A stretch of 64,000 nt of DNA from Thinopyrum elongatum (GCA_011799875.1 CM022298.1:497219180-497283179), one strand, 5' to 3'; counted from the first letter of the stretch, positions 44,881-56,934 are shown. Translations and numbers: made by a program. The notes: generated by a model from the sequence alone, not told the origin.

Positions 44881-45642
44881 TCACATAAAAGTAAAGAATT
44901 GAAACATAACGGGAGCATCATGAAGCATATGACTAGCACATTTAAGTCTAACCAACTTCCTATGCATAGGGATTTTGTGATCAAACAACTTATGGGAACA
45001 AGAATCAACTAGCAAAGGAAGGCAAAACGAGCAAAACTTCAAGATTTTCAACACATAGAGAGGAAACTTGATATTATTGCAATATGTAAAAGCATATGTT
45101 CCCCTCACACAATAATTTTCAGTAGCATCATGAGTGAACTCAACAATATAACTATCACAAAAAGCATTCTTTTCATGATGCATAAGCATAGAAATTTTGT
45201 TACTCTCCACATAAGCAAATGTATTATCATCAATAGTAGTGGGAGCAAACTCAACAAAATAACTATCATGTGATTGAAAATTAAAATCATGATGACAAGT
45301 TTCATGGTTATCATTATTCAATATAGCATACATGTCATCACCATAATTATCATAGATAGGAGGCATGCTTTCATCATAATAAATTTTCTCATCAAAACTT
45401 GGGGGACTAAAAATATCATCTTCATCAAACATAGCATCCCCAAGCTTGTAGCTTTGCATATCATTAGCATCATGGATATTCAAAGAATTCATACTAGCAA
45501 CATTGCAATCATGCTCATTCAAGGATTTTTTGTCAAACATTTTATAGAATTCTTCCTCTATCAATTGAGCACAATCTTCCTTTCCATCACTTTCACGAAA
45601 GACATTATAAAGATGAACAATATGATGCAACCTCAATTCTAT
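44881..45642 (-). CDS. ORF of unknown function, F left copy
   Basis: Duplicate of 52193-52954. Over the shared 276-codon open frame (which extends upstream to 45711) only three residues differ between the copies (Thr/Ser, Leu/Trp and Asp/Val, all near the C-terminus). The start equivalent to E's ATG (56064) is ATA here. For content see the other copy. Confidence 0.6.
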   Translation of the reverse strand: MELRLHHIVHLYNVFRESDGKEDCAQLIEEEFYKMFDKKSLNEHDCNVASMNSLNIHDANDMQSYKLGDAMFDEDDIFSPPSFDEKIYYDESMPPIYDNYGDDMYAILNNDNHETCHHDFNFQSHDSYFVEFAPTTIDDNTFAYVESNKISMLMHHEKNAFCDSYIVEFTHDATENYCVRGTYAFTYCNNIKFPLYVLKILKFCSFCLPLLVDSCSHKLFDHKIPMHRKLVRLKCASHMLHDAPVMFQFFTFM

Positions 45643-45769
45643 TTTTTTTGTAGTTTTCTTTTTATAAACCAAACTATTGATAAAACAAGAAACTAAAAGA
45701 TTCGATTGCAAGATCTAAAGATATACCTTCAAGCACTCACCTCCCTAGCAACGGCGCCAGAAAAGAGCT

Positions 45770-47453
45770 TGATGTCTACTACACAACTTGTTCTTGTAGA
45801 CTCGTGTTGGGCCTCCAAGCGCAGAGTTTTGTAGGACAGTAGCAAATTTCCCTCAAGTGGATGACCTAAGGTTTATCAATCCGTGACAGGCGTAGGATGA
45901 AGATGGTCTCTCTCAAACAACCCTGCAACCAAATAATAAAAAGTCTCTTGTGTCCCCAACACACCCAATACAATGGCAAATTGTATAGGTGCACTAGTTT
46001 GGCGAAGAGATGGTGATAAAAGTGTAATATGGATGGTAGAAATATATTTTTGTAATCTGAAAAAAAAATAACAAGGTAGCAATTGGTAAAACGGAGCACA
46101 AACGGTATTGCAATGCTTGAAAATGAGGCCCAGGGTCCGTACTTTCGCTAGTGCAATCTCTCAACAATGCTAATCTAATTGGATCATATAACCATCCCTC
46201 AACGTGCGATGAAGAATCACTCCAAAGTTCTTATCTAGCAGAGAACATAAGAAGAAATTGTTTGTAGGGTACGAAACCACCTCAAAGCTATTCTTTCCGA
46301 TCAATCTATCCTAGAGTTCGTACTAAAATAACACCAAGCTATTCTTTCCGATCGATCTAACCAAGAGTTCGTACTAAAATAACACCATATGATACACATC
46401 AACCAACTCTAATGTCACCTAGATACTCCAATGTCACCGCGAGTATCCGTGAGTTGATTATACGATATGCATCAAAAAATTTCAGATTCATAATACTCAG
46501 TCCAACACAAAGAACCTCAAAGAGTGCCCCAAGATTTCTACCGGAGAAACAAAAGACGAGAACGTGCATCAACCCCTATGCATAGATTACCCCAATGTCA
46601 CCTCGGGAATCCGTGAGTTGAGTGCCAAAACATATATCAAGTGAATCAATATAATACCCCATTGTCACCACGGGTGTTCATATGCAAGACATATATCAAG
46701 TGCTCTCAAATCCATAAAAATATTCAATCCGATAAGAACGAAATCTCAAAGGGAAAACTTAATTCATCACAACAAGATAGAGAGGGGAAAACACCATATG
46801 ATCCAACTATATTAACAAAGCCCGCAATACATCAAGATCGTGCCATCTCAAGAACACGAGAGAGAGAGAGAGAGATTAAACACATAGCTACTGGTACAAA
46901 CCCTCAGCCCCGAGGGTGGACTACTCCCTCCTCATCATGGTGGCCGCCGGGATGATGAAGATGGCCACCGGTGATGATTTCCCCCTCCGGCGGAGTGCCG
47001 GAACGGGGTCTAGATTGGTTTTTCGTGGCTACAGAGGCTTGCGGCGGCGGAACTTCTGATCTAGGGTTACCCCGATGGTTTTGGAATATTTGGGAATTTA
47101 TAGGGCGAAGAGGCGGTGCGGGAGGCCACCGAGGTGGGCACAACCCACCTGGGCGCGCCCTGGTGGGTTGTGCTCCCCTCGGAGCTCCCCTCTGGTACTT
47201 CTTTGGCCCACCGGGTGTCTTCTGGTCCAGAAAAAATCTCCAAAAAGTTTCACTGCATTTGGACTCCATTTGGTATTGATTTTCTGTGATGTAAAAAACA
47301 AGCAAAAAACAGCAACTCGCACTGGGCACTATGTCAATAGGTTAGTCCCAAAAAATGATATAAAGTTTCTATAAAATGATTGTAAAACATCTAAGAATGA
47401 TAATATAACAGCATGAATACTTCATAAATTATAGATACGTTGGAGACGTATCA
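45770..47453 (-). repeat. F middle LTR (1,684 bp), shared by both units
   Basis: TGATGTCTAC (45770) to GAGACGTATCA (47453). Its right edge is followed by the polypurine tract of the right interior and its left edge by the primer site of the left interior. It therefore serves as 3' LTR of one unit and 5' LTR of the next. Confidence 0.93.
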
Positions 47454-47467
47454 GCATCCCCAAGCTT
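47454..47467 (-). promoter_or_regulatory. Polypurine tract of F
   Basis: Element-sense AAGCTTGGGGATGC, directly before TGATACG. Confidence 0.78.
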
Positions 47468-49514
47468 AATTCCTACTCGTCCTCGAGTAGGTAAATGATA
47501 AAAGAAATAATTTATGAAGTGTGAATGCTAGCAAAGTGCATAAGTTTGATCAATGATAATTTCAATCACTTTTCCTAGCATCATAACAGTAACTCTTCCT
47601 CATAAAACTCATCATGACAAAGTAGCAATCAATTCACATGTTAAGGTTCAAACAATGAATTCTCTTGAAACTCAACAACCTATATTCTTAGTCACCAAAC
47701 AGTTGCAATTCAACTTATTCAACAGAGTCTAAGTAAGAGCTCCACATACTCAATCATCATATAGTCTTCCATGATTGCTACTACTCAAAGTATATTCTTA
47801 GAACAAATGGCATCCATCGAACACAGAGAAAGATAGGGGCTTAATGTTTCGCCTTCCAACTCATTTATCATAGAGATAATTGTCAACAATAATAAATCAT
47901 GATCAAATATATTTGACTGGTCATATGTGCCTAGATCTTTCCCCACCACATGATGCTTGCCAACTAGAGAATAATTGAGGTTGAAATGAGAATTCATACT
48001 ATTGACTCTTTGCATAAAAGTAAATACTGAAAAGTAAAAGATAGGCCCTTCGCAGAGGGAAGCAGAGGTTGTCATGCGCTTTTTATTTGGATGCCCAAGC
48101 TCTTAATGCAAAGGAACATCACGTTATATTGCCCCTTATGATAGCAACCTTTATTATGCAGTCCGTCGCTTTTATTACTTTGCCATCACAAGTTTGTACA
48201 ACGCTCCCTAACAATAAAAGATCAAACATATTTAGGAGCAATTTTTATTGCTTTATGCACTGATGACAACTTACTTGAGGGATCTTATTCAATCCATAGG
48301 TAGGTATGGTGGACACTCATGGCAAGAAACTGGGTTTAAGGGTTTTTGGATGCACAAGTAGTATCTCTACTTAGTATGATTTTTTGGCTAGCAAAAGATC
48401 CTAGGCAAACACCACATGTTGGAGGATCCATGACAATATAACTTCTATGCAAATATACCCAAACATAAATCATTACGTTGTCTTCCTTGTCCAACTTCAA
48501 CTAATTTTCTCAAGTTTAAAAATAATTAATGGGTATTCACAATCATAGAAGATGTCCAAGATAATATATTTGCATGTGAAAGTTCTCTTCCTTATACTAA
48601 TCATTCATGAATTGCTTGTATGACCAATATTGTGATTGTCAAGCTTCAAAAGATTTCACTTTCTAAACCCAATGTGAAGCTACCACTAGGCATGATATAG
48701 TTTCAACTTCATGATATTCAATTCATTCAACAGTTTAATCATCGGATATAAGTGAAGTACAAGAGTAATTGACAAACTACTCCAAAAAGATACAAGTGAA
48801 GATCAAATGAGTAGTTAAGTAAATGGGTAGCTAATTGAGGACTCTCTCTTATTTAAAACTTTCAGATCTAAGTATTTTATTAAAATAGCAAGCAAATAAA
48901 ATAAAATGACATTCTAAGAATAGCACACAACTCTTGTGAAGAAGCAAAAACTTAGGCTCAACCGGTACTAACCGATAGTTGTTCATGAAGAAAGGTGGGA
49001 TGCCTACCGGGGCATCCCCAAGCTTAGATGCTTGAGACTTCTTGGATTATTGACTTGGGATGCCTTGGGCATCCCCAAGCTTGAGCTTTTGTGTCTCCTT
49101 AATTCCTTTTATATCACGGTTTCCCTAAATCTTAGAAACTTCATCCACACAAAACTCAACAAAAACTTGTGAGATAAGTTAGTATAAATCAATGCAAAAA
49201 CCTTATCATTCTCTACTGTAGCAAATCACTGAAATTATTATTAAACATTGCATACTAAATGCCTCTGCATATTTAATACTCCTATCCTCAAATAGAATCA
49301 TTAAACAAGCAAACATATGCAAACAATGCGAACATAACAGCAATGTGTCTAAACAGGACAGTCTGTAAAGAGTGCAATATTCATCATACTTCCCTAACTC
49401 CAAAAATTCTGAAAATTAACCACACTGTAGAAAATTTATCAGAGCTTATTGTGCAAAAAGTTTCAACATTTTATCACGTTCTTACTTTTCTGGATAATTA
49501 TTGCAACAGCAATA
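47468..49514 (-). other. F 3' non-coding region, distal part
   Basis: No gene. It aligns with C 26690-27545 and contains, in element sense, a further hairpin with loop CCGGTA (about 48997-49019) and AAGCTTGGGGATGC copies near 49011 and 49070. It ends at the insertion of H. Confidence 0.65.
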
Positions 49515-51233
49515 TGTTGGGGAATGTAGTATTTCAAAAAAATTCCTACGATCACGCAAGATCTATCTAGGAGAAGTATAGCAACGAGCGGGGAGAGTGT
49601 ATCCACGTACCCTCGTAGACCGAAAGCGGAAGCGTTTAGTAACACGGTTGATGTAGTCGAACATCTTCGCGATCCAACCGATCAAGTACCGAACGCACGG
49701 CACCTTCGCGATCTGCACACGTTCAGCTCGGTGACGTCCCTCGAACTCTAGATCCAGCTGAGGCTGAGGGGGAGTTTCGTCAGCACGACGGCGTGGTGAC
49801 GGTGATGATGAAGTTACCGACGCAGGGCTTCGCCTAAGCACTACGACAATATGACCGAGGTGGAAATCTGTGGAGGGGGGGCACCGCACACGGCTAAAAC
49901 AATCAACTTGTGTGTTCTAGGGTGCCCCCCTCCCCACGTATATAAAGGAGGGAGGAGGGGAGGGTCGGCCGGCCCCTAGGGCGCGCCCAAGAGGGGAGTC
50001 CTACTCGGACTCCAAGTCCTAGTAGGATTCCACCAAAAGGGAGAGGGGGAAAGGAAGGGAGAGAGGGGCCGCGCCCCCAACCCCTTGTCCAATTCGGACT
50101 GGGCTTGGGAAAGGAGGGGTGTGCCACCTCCTGGCTGCTGCCTCCTCTTTCCCGTATGGCCCAATAAGGCCCATTACTTCTCCCGGTGAATTCCCATAAC
50201 TCCCCGGTACTCCGAAAAATATCCGAATCACTCGGAACATTTTCGATGTCCGAATATAGCCTTCCAATATATGAATCTTTACCTCTCGACCATTTCGAGA
50301 CTCCTCGTCATGTCCCCGATCTCATCTAGGACTCCGAACAAACATCGGTCATCAAATCACATAACTCATAATACAAATCATCATCGAACGTTGAGCGTGC
50401 GGACCCTACGGGTTCGAGAACTATGTAGACATGACCGAGACACATCTCCAGTCAATAACCAATAGCAGAACCTGGATGCTCATACTGGCTCCTACATATT
50501 CTACGAAGATCTTTATCGGTCAAACCGCATAACAACATACGTTATTCCCTTTGTCATCGGTATGTTACTTGCCCGAGATTCGATCGTCGGTATCATCATA
50601 CCTAGTTCAATCTCGTTACTGGCAAGTCTCTTTACTCGTTCCATAATGCATCATCCCGTAACTAACTCATTAGTCACATTGCTTGCAAGGCTTATAGTGA
50701 TGTGCATTACCAAGAGGGCCCAGAGATACCTCTCCGATACACGGAGTGACAAATCCTAATCTCGATCTATACCAACCCAACAAACACCATCGGAGACACC
50801 TGTAGAGTATCTTTATAATCACCCAGTTACGTTGCGACGTTTGATAGCACACAAAGTGTTCCTCCGGTATTCGGGAGTTGCATAATCTCATAGTCAGAGG
50901 AATATATATAAGCCATGAAGAAAGCAATAGCAATAAAACTTAACGATCATTATGCTAAGCTAACGGATGGGTCTTGTCCATCACATCATTCTCCTAATGA
51001 TGTGATCCCGTTCATCAAATGACAACACATGTCTATGGTTAGGAACTTAACCATCTTTGATTAACGAGCTAGTCAAGTAGAGGCATACTAGGGACACTTT
51101 GTTTTGTCTATGTATTCACACATGTATCAAGTTTCCGGTTAATACAATTCTAGCATGAATAATAAACATTTATCATGATATAAGGAAATATAAATAACAA
51201 CTTTATTATTGCCTCTAGGGCATATTTCCTTCA
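49515..51233 (-). mobile_element. H: solo LTR of BARE/Angela/WIS Copia type (1,719 bp)
   Basis: On the minus strand it starts TGAAGGAAATATGCCC and ends CATTCCCCAACA, the terminal signature of the abundant Triticeae Copia family BARE/Angela/WIS. Flanks are CAATA (49510-49514) and CGATA (51234-51238), a TSD with one difference. There is no interior. On the minus strand a TTTATATACG lies near 49938, preceded by a pyrimidine-rich run, a plausible TATA region. Confidence 0.92.
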
Positions 51234-51457
51234 CGATAAACTTTCTGTTTTGAAACAGCAACTCATATACTTGCAAAATAAGCATGTAAAAGGCTATACT
51301 TGACATTTTTATTGAAATAAAAGGTGAAAAACATTAATATAAATAGCAGCAATCAAATACAAATAAAATAAAATGACGCTCCAAGCAAAACAGATATCAT
51401 GTGACGAATAAAATTATAGCTCCAAGTGAGGTTACCAATAATGTCGGAGACGAAAGA

Positions 51458-51481
51458 GGGGATGCCTTCAGGGGCATCCCC
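51458..51481 (-). other. Conserved hairpin, F right copy
   Basis: Identical to 44146-44169. Confidence 0.75.
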
Positions 51482-52122
51482 AAGCCTAGTTGCTTGGATC
51501 TTCCTTGAATATTACCTTGGGGGTGCCTTGGGCATACCCAAGCTTAGGGTCTTGTCACTCCTTATTCTCCTCATATCGATATCTCACCCAAAACTTGAAA
51601 ACTTCAATCACACAAAACTTAACGGAACTTCGTGAGATGGGTTAGTATGATAAAGACAAATCATTCACTTTGGTACTGTCAAGATAAGATTCATAATTGT
51701 TCTCACACAATGCCTACTATACTCTACAATTTCCACAATTTATAGTAAGCAATATAAGCCATAGAAACCATAAAACAAGCAAACTATGCATTGAAAAACA
51801 GAATCTGTCAAAAACAGAACAGTACGTAAAGATCTGAATTAAGGTCATACTTCTGTAACTCCAAAAATTCTGAAAAATTAGGAAAACGTAGAAAATTTGT
51901 ATACTCATCAACTGTAAAAAAAATCAGAATTTTTCCAAGTTCCAGTAAAATACATGAATTTCTGCACTGGACGCAAAAGTTTCTGTTTTTGCATAGAATC
52001 AATTCAACTATCATCCACACTATCCCAAAGGCTTTACTTGGCACTTTATTGAAACAAAAGCTATAAAACAAGATCACTACAGTAGCCTAACCATGTGAAC
52101 ACATAAAAACAGTAGGTAAAAG

Positions 52123-52148
52123 TGTTGGGTTGTCTCCCAACAAGCGCT
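52123..52148 (-). other. Post-ORF hairpin, F right copy
   Basis: Same as 44811-44836; it lies between the ORF stop and the 3' region. Confidence 0.65.
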
Positions 52149-52192
52149 TTTCTTTAATGCCCTTTAGCTAGTCATGATGATTTCAATGATGC

Positions 52193-52954
52193 TCACATAA
52201 AAGTAAAGAATTGAAACATAACGGGAGCAACATGAAGCATATGACTAGCACATTTAAGTCTAACCCACTTCCTATGCATAGGGATTTTGTGATCAAACAA
52301 CTTATGGGAACAAGAATCAACTAGCAAAGGAAGGCAAAATGAGCAAAACTTCAAGATTTTCAACACATAGAGAGGAAACTTGATATTATTGCAATATGTA
52401 AAAGCATATGTTCCCCTCACACAATAATTTTCAGAAGCATCATGAGTGAATTCAACAATATAACTATCACAAAAAGCATTCTTTTCATGATGCATAAGCA
52501 TAGAAATTTTGTTACTCTCCACATAAGCAAATGTATTATCATCAATAGTAGTGGGAGCAAACTCAACAAAATAACTATCATGTGATTGAAAATTAAAATC
52601 ATGATGACAAGTTTCATGGTTATCATTATTCAATATAGCATACATGTCATCACCATAATTATCATAGATAGGAGGCATGCTTTCATCATAATAAATTTTC
52701 TCATCAAAACTTGGGGGACTAAAAATATCATCTTCATCAAACATAGCATCCCCAAGCTTGTAGCTTTGCATATCATTAGCATCATGGATATTCAAAGAAT
52801 TCATACTAGCAACATTGCAATCATGCTCATTCAAGGATTTTTTGTCAAACATTTTATAGAATTCTTCCTCTATCAATTGAGCACAATCTTCCTTTCCATC
52901 ACTTTCACGAAAGACATTATAAAGATGAACAATATGATGCAACCTCAATTCTAT
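52193..52954 (-). CDS. ORF of unknown function, F right copy
   Basis: Not recognised. The open frame reaches 53023 upstream, but the natural start by comparison with E (ATG at 56064) is 52954, where the codon is now ATA. It opens with IELRLHHIVHLYNVF and has an EEFYKMF block. KLGDAMFDEDD follows, whose codons are the AAGCTTGGGGATGC motif. Next comes an acidic, Tyr/His-rich middle, then CDSYIVEF, a hydrophobic segment KILKFCSFCLPLLVDSC that could be a membrane segment or buried core, and IPMHRKWVRLKC. It is shorter than the E version, lacking the SGFGEV module. There is no retroviral enzyme motif. It sits immediately after the primer site, in the place of gag. Confidence 0.62.
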   Translation of the reverse strand: MELRLHHIVHLYNVFRESDGKEDCAQLIEEEFYKMFDKKSLNEHDCNVASMNSLNIHDANDMQSYKLGDAMFDEDDIFSPPSFDEKIYYDESMPPIYDNYGDDMYAILNNDNHETCHHDFNFQSHDSYFVEFAPTTIDDNTFAYVESNKISMLMHHEKNAFCDSYIVEFTHDASENYCVRGTYAFTYCNNIKFPLYVLKILKFCSFCLPLLVDSCSHKLFDHKIPMHRKWVRLKCASHMLHVAPVMFQFFTFM

Positions 52955-53052
52955 TTTTTTTGTAGTTTTCTTTTTATAAACCAAACTATTGATAAAACAA
53001 GAAACTAAAAGATTCGATTGCAAGATCTAAAGATATACCTTCAAGCACTCAC

Positions 53053-53070
53053 CTCCCTAGCAACGGCGCC
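53053..53070 (-). promoter_or_regulatory. Primer-binding site of F (tRNA-Asp type)
   Basis: On the minus strand TGGCGCCGTTGCTAGGGA lies just inside the 5' LTR, with two mismatches to the perfect site. The duplicate precedes 45770. Confidence 0.75.
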
Positions 53071-53081
53071 AGAAAAGAGCT

Positions 53082-54786
53082 TGATGTCTACTACACAACT
53101 TGTTCTTGTAGACTCGTGTTGGGCCTCCAAGCGCAGAGTTTTGTAGGACAGTAGCAAATTTCCCTCAAGTGGATGACCTAAGGTTTATCAATCCGTGACA
53201 GGCGTAGGATGAAGATGGTCTCTCTCAAACAACCCTGCAACCAAATAATAAAAAGTCTCTTGTGTCCCCAACACACCCAATACAATGGCAAATTGTATAG
53301 GTGCACTAGTTTGGCGAAGAGATGGTGATAAAAGTGTAATATGGATGGTAGAAATATATTTTTGTAATCTGAAAAAAAAATAACAAGGTAGCAATTGGTA
53401 AAACGGAGCACAAACGGTATTGCAATGCTTGAAAATGAGGCCCAGGGTCCGTACTTTCGCTAGTGCAATCTCTCAACAATGCTAATCTAATTGGATCATA
53501 TAACCATCCCTCAACGTGCGATGAAGAATCACTCCAAAGTTCTTATCTAGCGGAGAACATAAGAAGAAATTGTTTGTAGGGTACGAAACCACCTCAAAGC
53601 TATTCTTTCCGATCAATCTATCCTAGAGTTCGTACTAAAATAACACCAAGCTATTCTTTCCGATCGATCTAACCAAGAGTTCATACTAAAATAACACCAT
53701 ATGATACACATCAACCAACTCTAATGTCACCTAGATACTCCAATGTCACCGCGAGTATCCGTGAGTTGATTATACGATATGCATCAAAAAAATTCAGATT
53801 CATAATACTCAGTCCAACACAAAGAACCTCAAAGAGTGCCCCAAGATTTCTACCGGAGAAACAAAAGACGAGAACGTGCATCAACCCCTATGCATAGATT
53901 ACCCCAATGTCACCTCGGGAATCCGTGAGTTGAGTGCCAAAACATATATCAAGTGAATCAATATAATACCCCATTGTCACCACGGGTGTTCATATGCAAG
54001 ACATATATCAAGTGCTCTCAAATCCATAAAAATATTCAATCCGATAAGAACGAAATCTCAAAGGGAAAACTTAATTCATCACAACAAGATAGAGAGGGGA
54101 AAACACCATATGATCCAACTATATTAACAAAGCCCGCGATACATCAAGATCGTGCCATCTCAAGAACACGAGAGAGAGAGAGAGAGAGATTAAACACATA
54201 GCTACTGGTACAAACCCTCAGCCCCGAGGGTGGACTACTCCCTCCTCATCATGGTGGCCGCCGGGATGATGAAGATGGCCACCGGTGATGATTTCCCCCT
54301 CCGGCGGAGTGCCGGAACGGGGTCCAGATTGGTTTTTCGTGGCTACAAAGGCTTGCGGCGGCGGAACTTCTGATCTAGGATTACCCCGAGGGTTTTTGGA
54401 ATATTTGGGAATTTATAGGGCGAAGAGGCGGTGCGGGAGGCCACCGAGGTGGGCACAACCCACCTGGGCGCGCCTGGGCCCCCAGGCGCGCTCTGGTGGG
54501 TTGTGCTCCCCCCGGAGCTCCCCTCTGGTACTTCTTTGGCCCACCGGGTGTCTTCTGGTCCAGAAAAAATCTCCAAAAAGTTTCGCTGCATTTGGACTCC
54601 GTTTGGTATTGATTTTCTGCGATGTAAAAAACAAGCAAAAAACAGCAATTGGCACTGGGCACTATGGCAATAGGTTAGTCCCAAAAAATGATATAAAATT
54701 GATATAAAATGATTGTAAAACATCTAAGAATGATAATATAACAGCATGAATACTTCATAAATTATAGATACGTTGGAGACGTATCA
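53082..54786 (-). repeat. F 5' LTR (1,705 bp)
   Basis: Minus-strand start TGATACGTCTCCAACG at 54786. TATAAAT on the minus strand at 54411-54417 is the likely TATA box. The right flank is TSD TCCAC (54787-54791). Confidence 0.93.
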
Positions 54787-54791
54787 TCCAC

Positions 54792-55875
54792 CCTCGGGGC
54801 TGAGGGTTTGTACCAGTAGCTATGTGTTTAATCTCTCTCTCTCTCGTGTTCTTGAGATGTCACGATCTTGATGTATCGCGAGCTTTGTTAATATAGTTGG
54901 ATCATATGGTGTTTCCCCCTCTCTATCTTGTTGTGAATTGAGTTTTCCCTTTGAGATTTCATTTTATCGGATTGAATACTTTTACGGATTTGAGAGCACT
55001 TGATATATGTCTTGCATATGAATACCCGTGGTGACAATGGGGTATTATATTGATTCACTTGAGATATGTTTTGGCACTCAACTCGCGGATTCCCGAGGTG
55101 ACATTGGGGTAATCTATGCATAGGGGTTGATGCACATTCTCGTCTTTTGTTTCTCCGATGGAAATCTTGGGGCACTCTTTGAGATTCTTTGTGTTGGATT
55201 GAGTATTATGAATTTGAATTTGCTTTGGTGTTATTTTAGTACGAACTCTTGATAGATCGATCGGAAAGAATAACTTAGTGTTATTTTAGTATGAACTCTT
55301 GATAGATCGATCGGAAAGAATAACTTGGTGTTATTTTAGTACGAACTCTTGGATAGATCGATCAGAAAGAATAGCTACAAACAATTTCTTCTTATGTTCT
55401 CCGCTAGATAAGAACTTTGGAGTGATTCTTCATCGCACGTTGAGGGATGGTTATATGATCCAAATAGGTTAGCAATGTTGAGAGATTGCACTAGCAAAAG
55501 TACGGACCCTAGGCCTCATTTTCAAGCATTGCAATACCATTTGTGCTCCGTTTTATCAATTGCTACCTTGCTGTTTTTTATTGTTCCTATTACAAAAACC
55601 AATATCTACTATCATTAGTACGCTTTTATTACCATCTCTTCACCGAACTAGTGCACCTATACAAATTACCGTTTTATTTGGTGTGTTGGGGACACAAGAG
55701 ACTTTTTGTTATTTGGTTGCAAGGTTGTTTGAGAGAAACCATGTTCATCCTACGCCTCCCACGGATTGATAAACCTTAGGTCATACACTTGAGGGAAATT
55801 TGCTACTGTCCTACAAAACTCTGCGCTTGGAGGCCCAACACGAGTCTACAAGAACAAGTTGTGTAGTAGACATCA
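54792..55875 (+). repeat. E 5' LTR, second part
   Basis: Continues the LTR after the F insertion and ends GTAGTAGACATCA at 55875. It is collinear with the corresponding 3' LTR sequence. Confidence 0.92.
55227..55375 (+). repeat. Three 50-bp tandem repeats in E 5' LTR
   Basis: Three units with period 50 (GGTG/AGTG marks at 55230, 55280 and 55330), each containing TTATTTTAGTA and TAGATCGATC. The 3' LTR has the same three (62767-62916). F LTRs have only two. Confidence 0.88.
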
Positions 55876-55885
55876 AGCTCTTTTC

Positions 55886-55903
55886 TGACGCCGTTGCTGG
55901 GGA
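55886..55903 (+). promoter_or_regulatory. First primer-binding site of E (two mismatches)
   Basis: TGACGCCGTTGCTGGGGA, at the normal distance from the LTR end. It differs at two positions from the tRNA-Asp complement. Confidence 0.75.
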
Positions 55904-55947
55904 GGTTAGGTAAGCGGCACTCACATCCCGTCAACGAAGCTCTTTTC

Positions 55948-55965
55948 TGGCGCCGTTGCCGGGGA
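55948..55965 (+). promoter_or_regulatory. Second primer-binding site of E (perfect)
   Basis: TGGCGCCGTTGCCGGGGA with the same upstream AGCTCTTTTC context, 62 bases further in. Two primer sites in one element are unusual. Confidence 0.75.
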
Positions 55966-56063
55966 GGTGAGTGCTTGAAGGTATATCTTTAGATCTTGCA
56001 ATCGAATCTTTTAGTTTCTTGTTTCTCACTAGTTTGGTTTATAAAAAGAAAATTACAAAAAAA

Positions 56064-56934
56064 ATGGAATTGAGGTGGTCTCATATTGTTCATCTTTATA
56101 ATGTCTTTCTTGAAAATGATGGAAAGAAAATTGTGCTCAATTGATAGAAGAAGAATTCAATAAAATGTTTGGCATAAAATCCATGAATGATGAGCATGAT
56201 TTCAATGTTGTTAGTATGAATTCTTTGAATATCCATGAAGCTAATGATACGCAAAGCCATAAGCTTGGGGATGCTATGTTTGATGAAGAAGATATTTTTT
56301 GTCCCCTAAGTTTTGATGAGCAAGTTTATTATGATGAAAGCATGCCTCCTATTTATGATGATTATATTGATGAAAGTGGATTTGGAGAGGTCATGACTTT
56401 ATTTAGTGATGAATCCACTATTTTGGAAGAGGTTTCAATTGATTATGACAAAAAAGTTCCTATCTATGATGATCATGGTGATGACATGTATGCTATAAAG
56501 AATAAGGATAACCATGAAACTTGTCATCATGATTTTTTTCAATCACATGATAGTTATTTTGTTGAATTTTCTCCCACTACTATTCATGAGAATAAATTTG
56601 CTTATGTGGAGAGTAATAAAAATTCTATGCTTGTGGATCATGAAAATAATGCTTTATGTGATAGCTATATTGTTGAATTCAATCATGATGCTACTGAAAA
56701 TTATTATGAGAGAGGAACATATGCTTGTAGGTATTGCAATACTATCAAGTTTTCTCTCTTGTGTTGAAAATCTTGAAGTTTTGCTTGTTTTGCCTTCCTA
56801 TGCTAGTTGATTCTTGCTCCCATAAGTTGTTTGCTTACAAAATACCTATGCATAGGAAGTGGGTTAGACTTAAATGTGCTAGTCATATGCTTCATGATGC
56901 TCTCTTTGTGTTTCAATTCTTATCTTTTATGTGA
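56064..56934 (+). pseudogene. Decayed ORF of unknown function (element E)
   Basis: Starts at ATG 56064 (MELRWSHIVHLYNVF). A one-base loss near 56130 moves the frame to the 56141-56767 piece, and a second shift near 56755 moves it to the 56734-56934 piece. The order of conserved blocks equals F: EEFNKMF, KLGDAMFDEED (56261-56274 is the AAGCTTGGGGATGC motif), a SGFGEVMTL module absent from F, CDSYIVEF, YYERG, and IPMHRKWVRLKC. I know no family with this set of blocks. It is an element-encoded protein of unknown role. Confidence 0.68.

Larger units (their letters stand above)
41833..54786 (-). mobile_element. F: tandem Gypsy element LTR-INT-LTR-INT-LTR, TSD TCCAC
   Basis: On the minus strand it has LTR (54786-53082), interior (53081-47454), LTR (47453-45770), a second shortened interior (45769 to about 43139), and a truncated LTR (about 43138-41833). 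The repeat period between equivalent points is 7,312 bp (for example 45770 versus 53082). The outer flanks share TSD TCCAC (41828-41832 and 54787-54791), so the tandem lies within one insertion. The interior has one ORF of unknown function and no pol. The solo LTR H sits in the full interior, and part of its duplicate sits in the shortened one. Confidence 0.92.
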
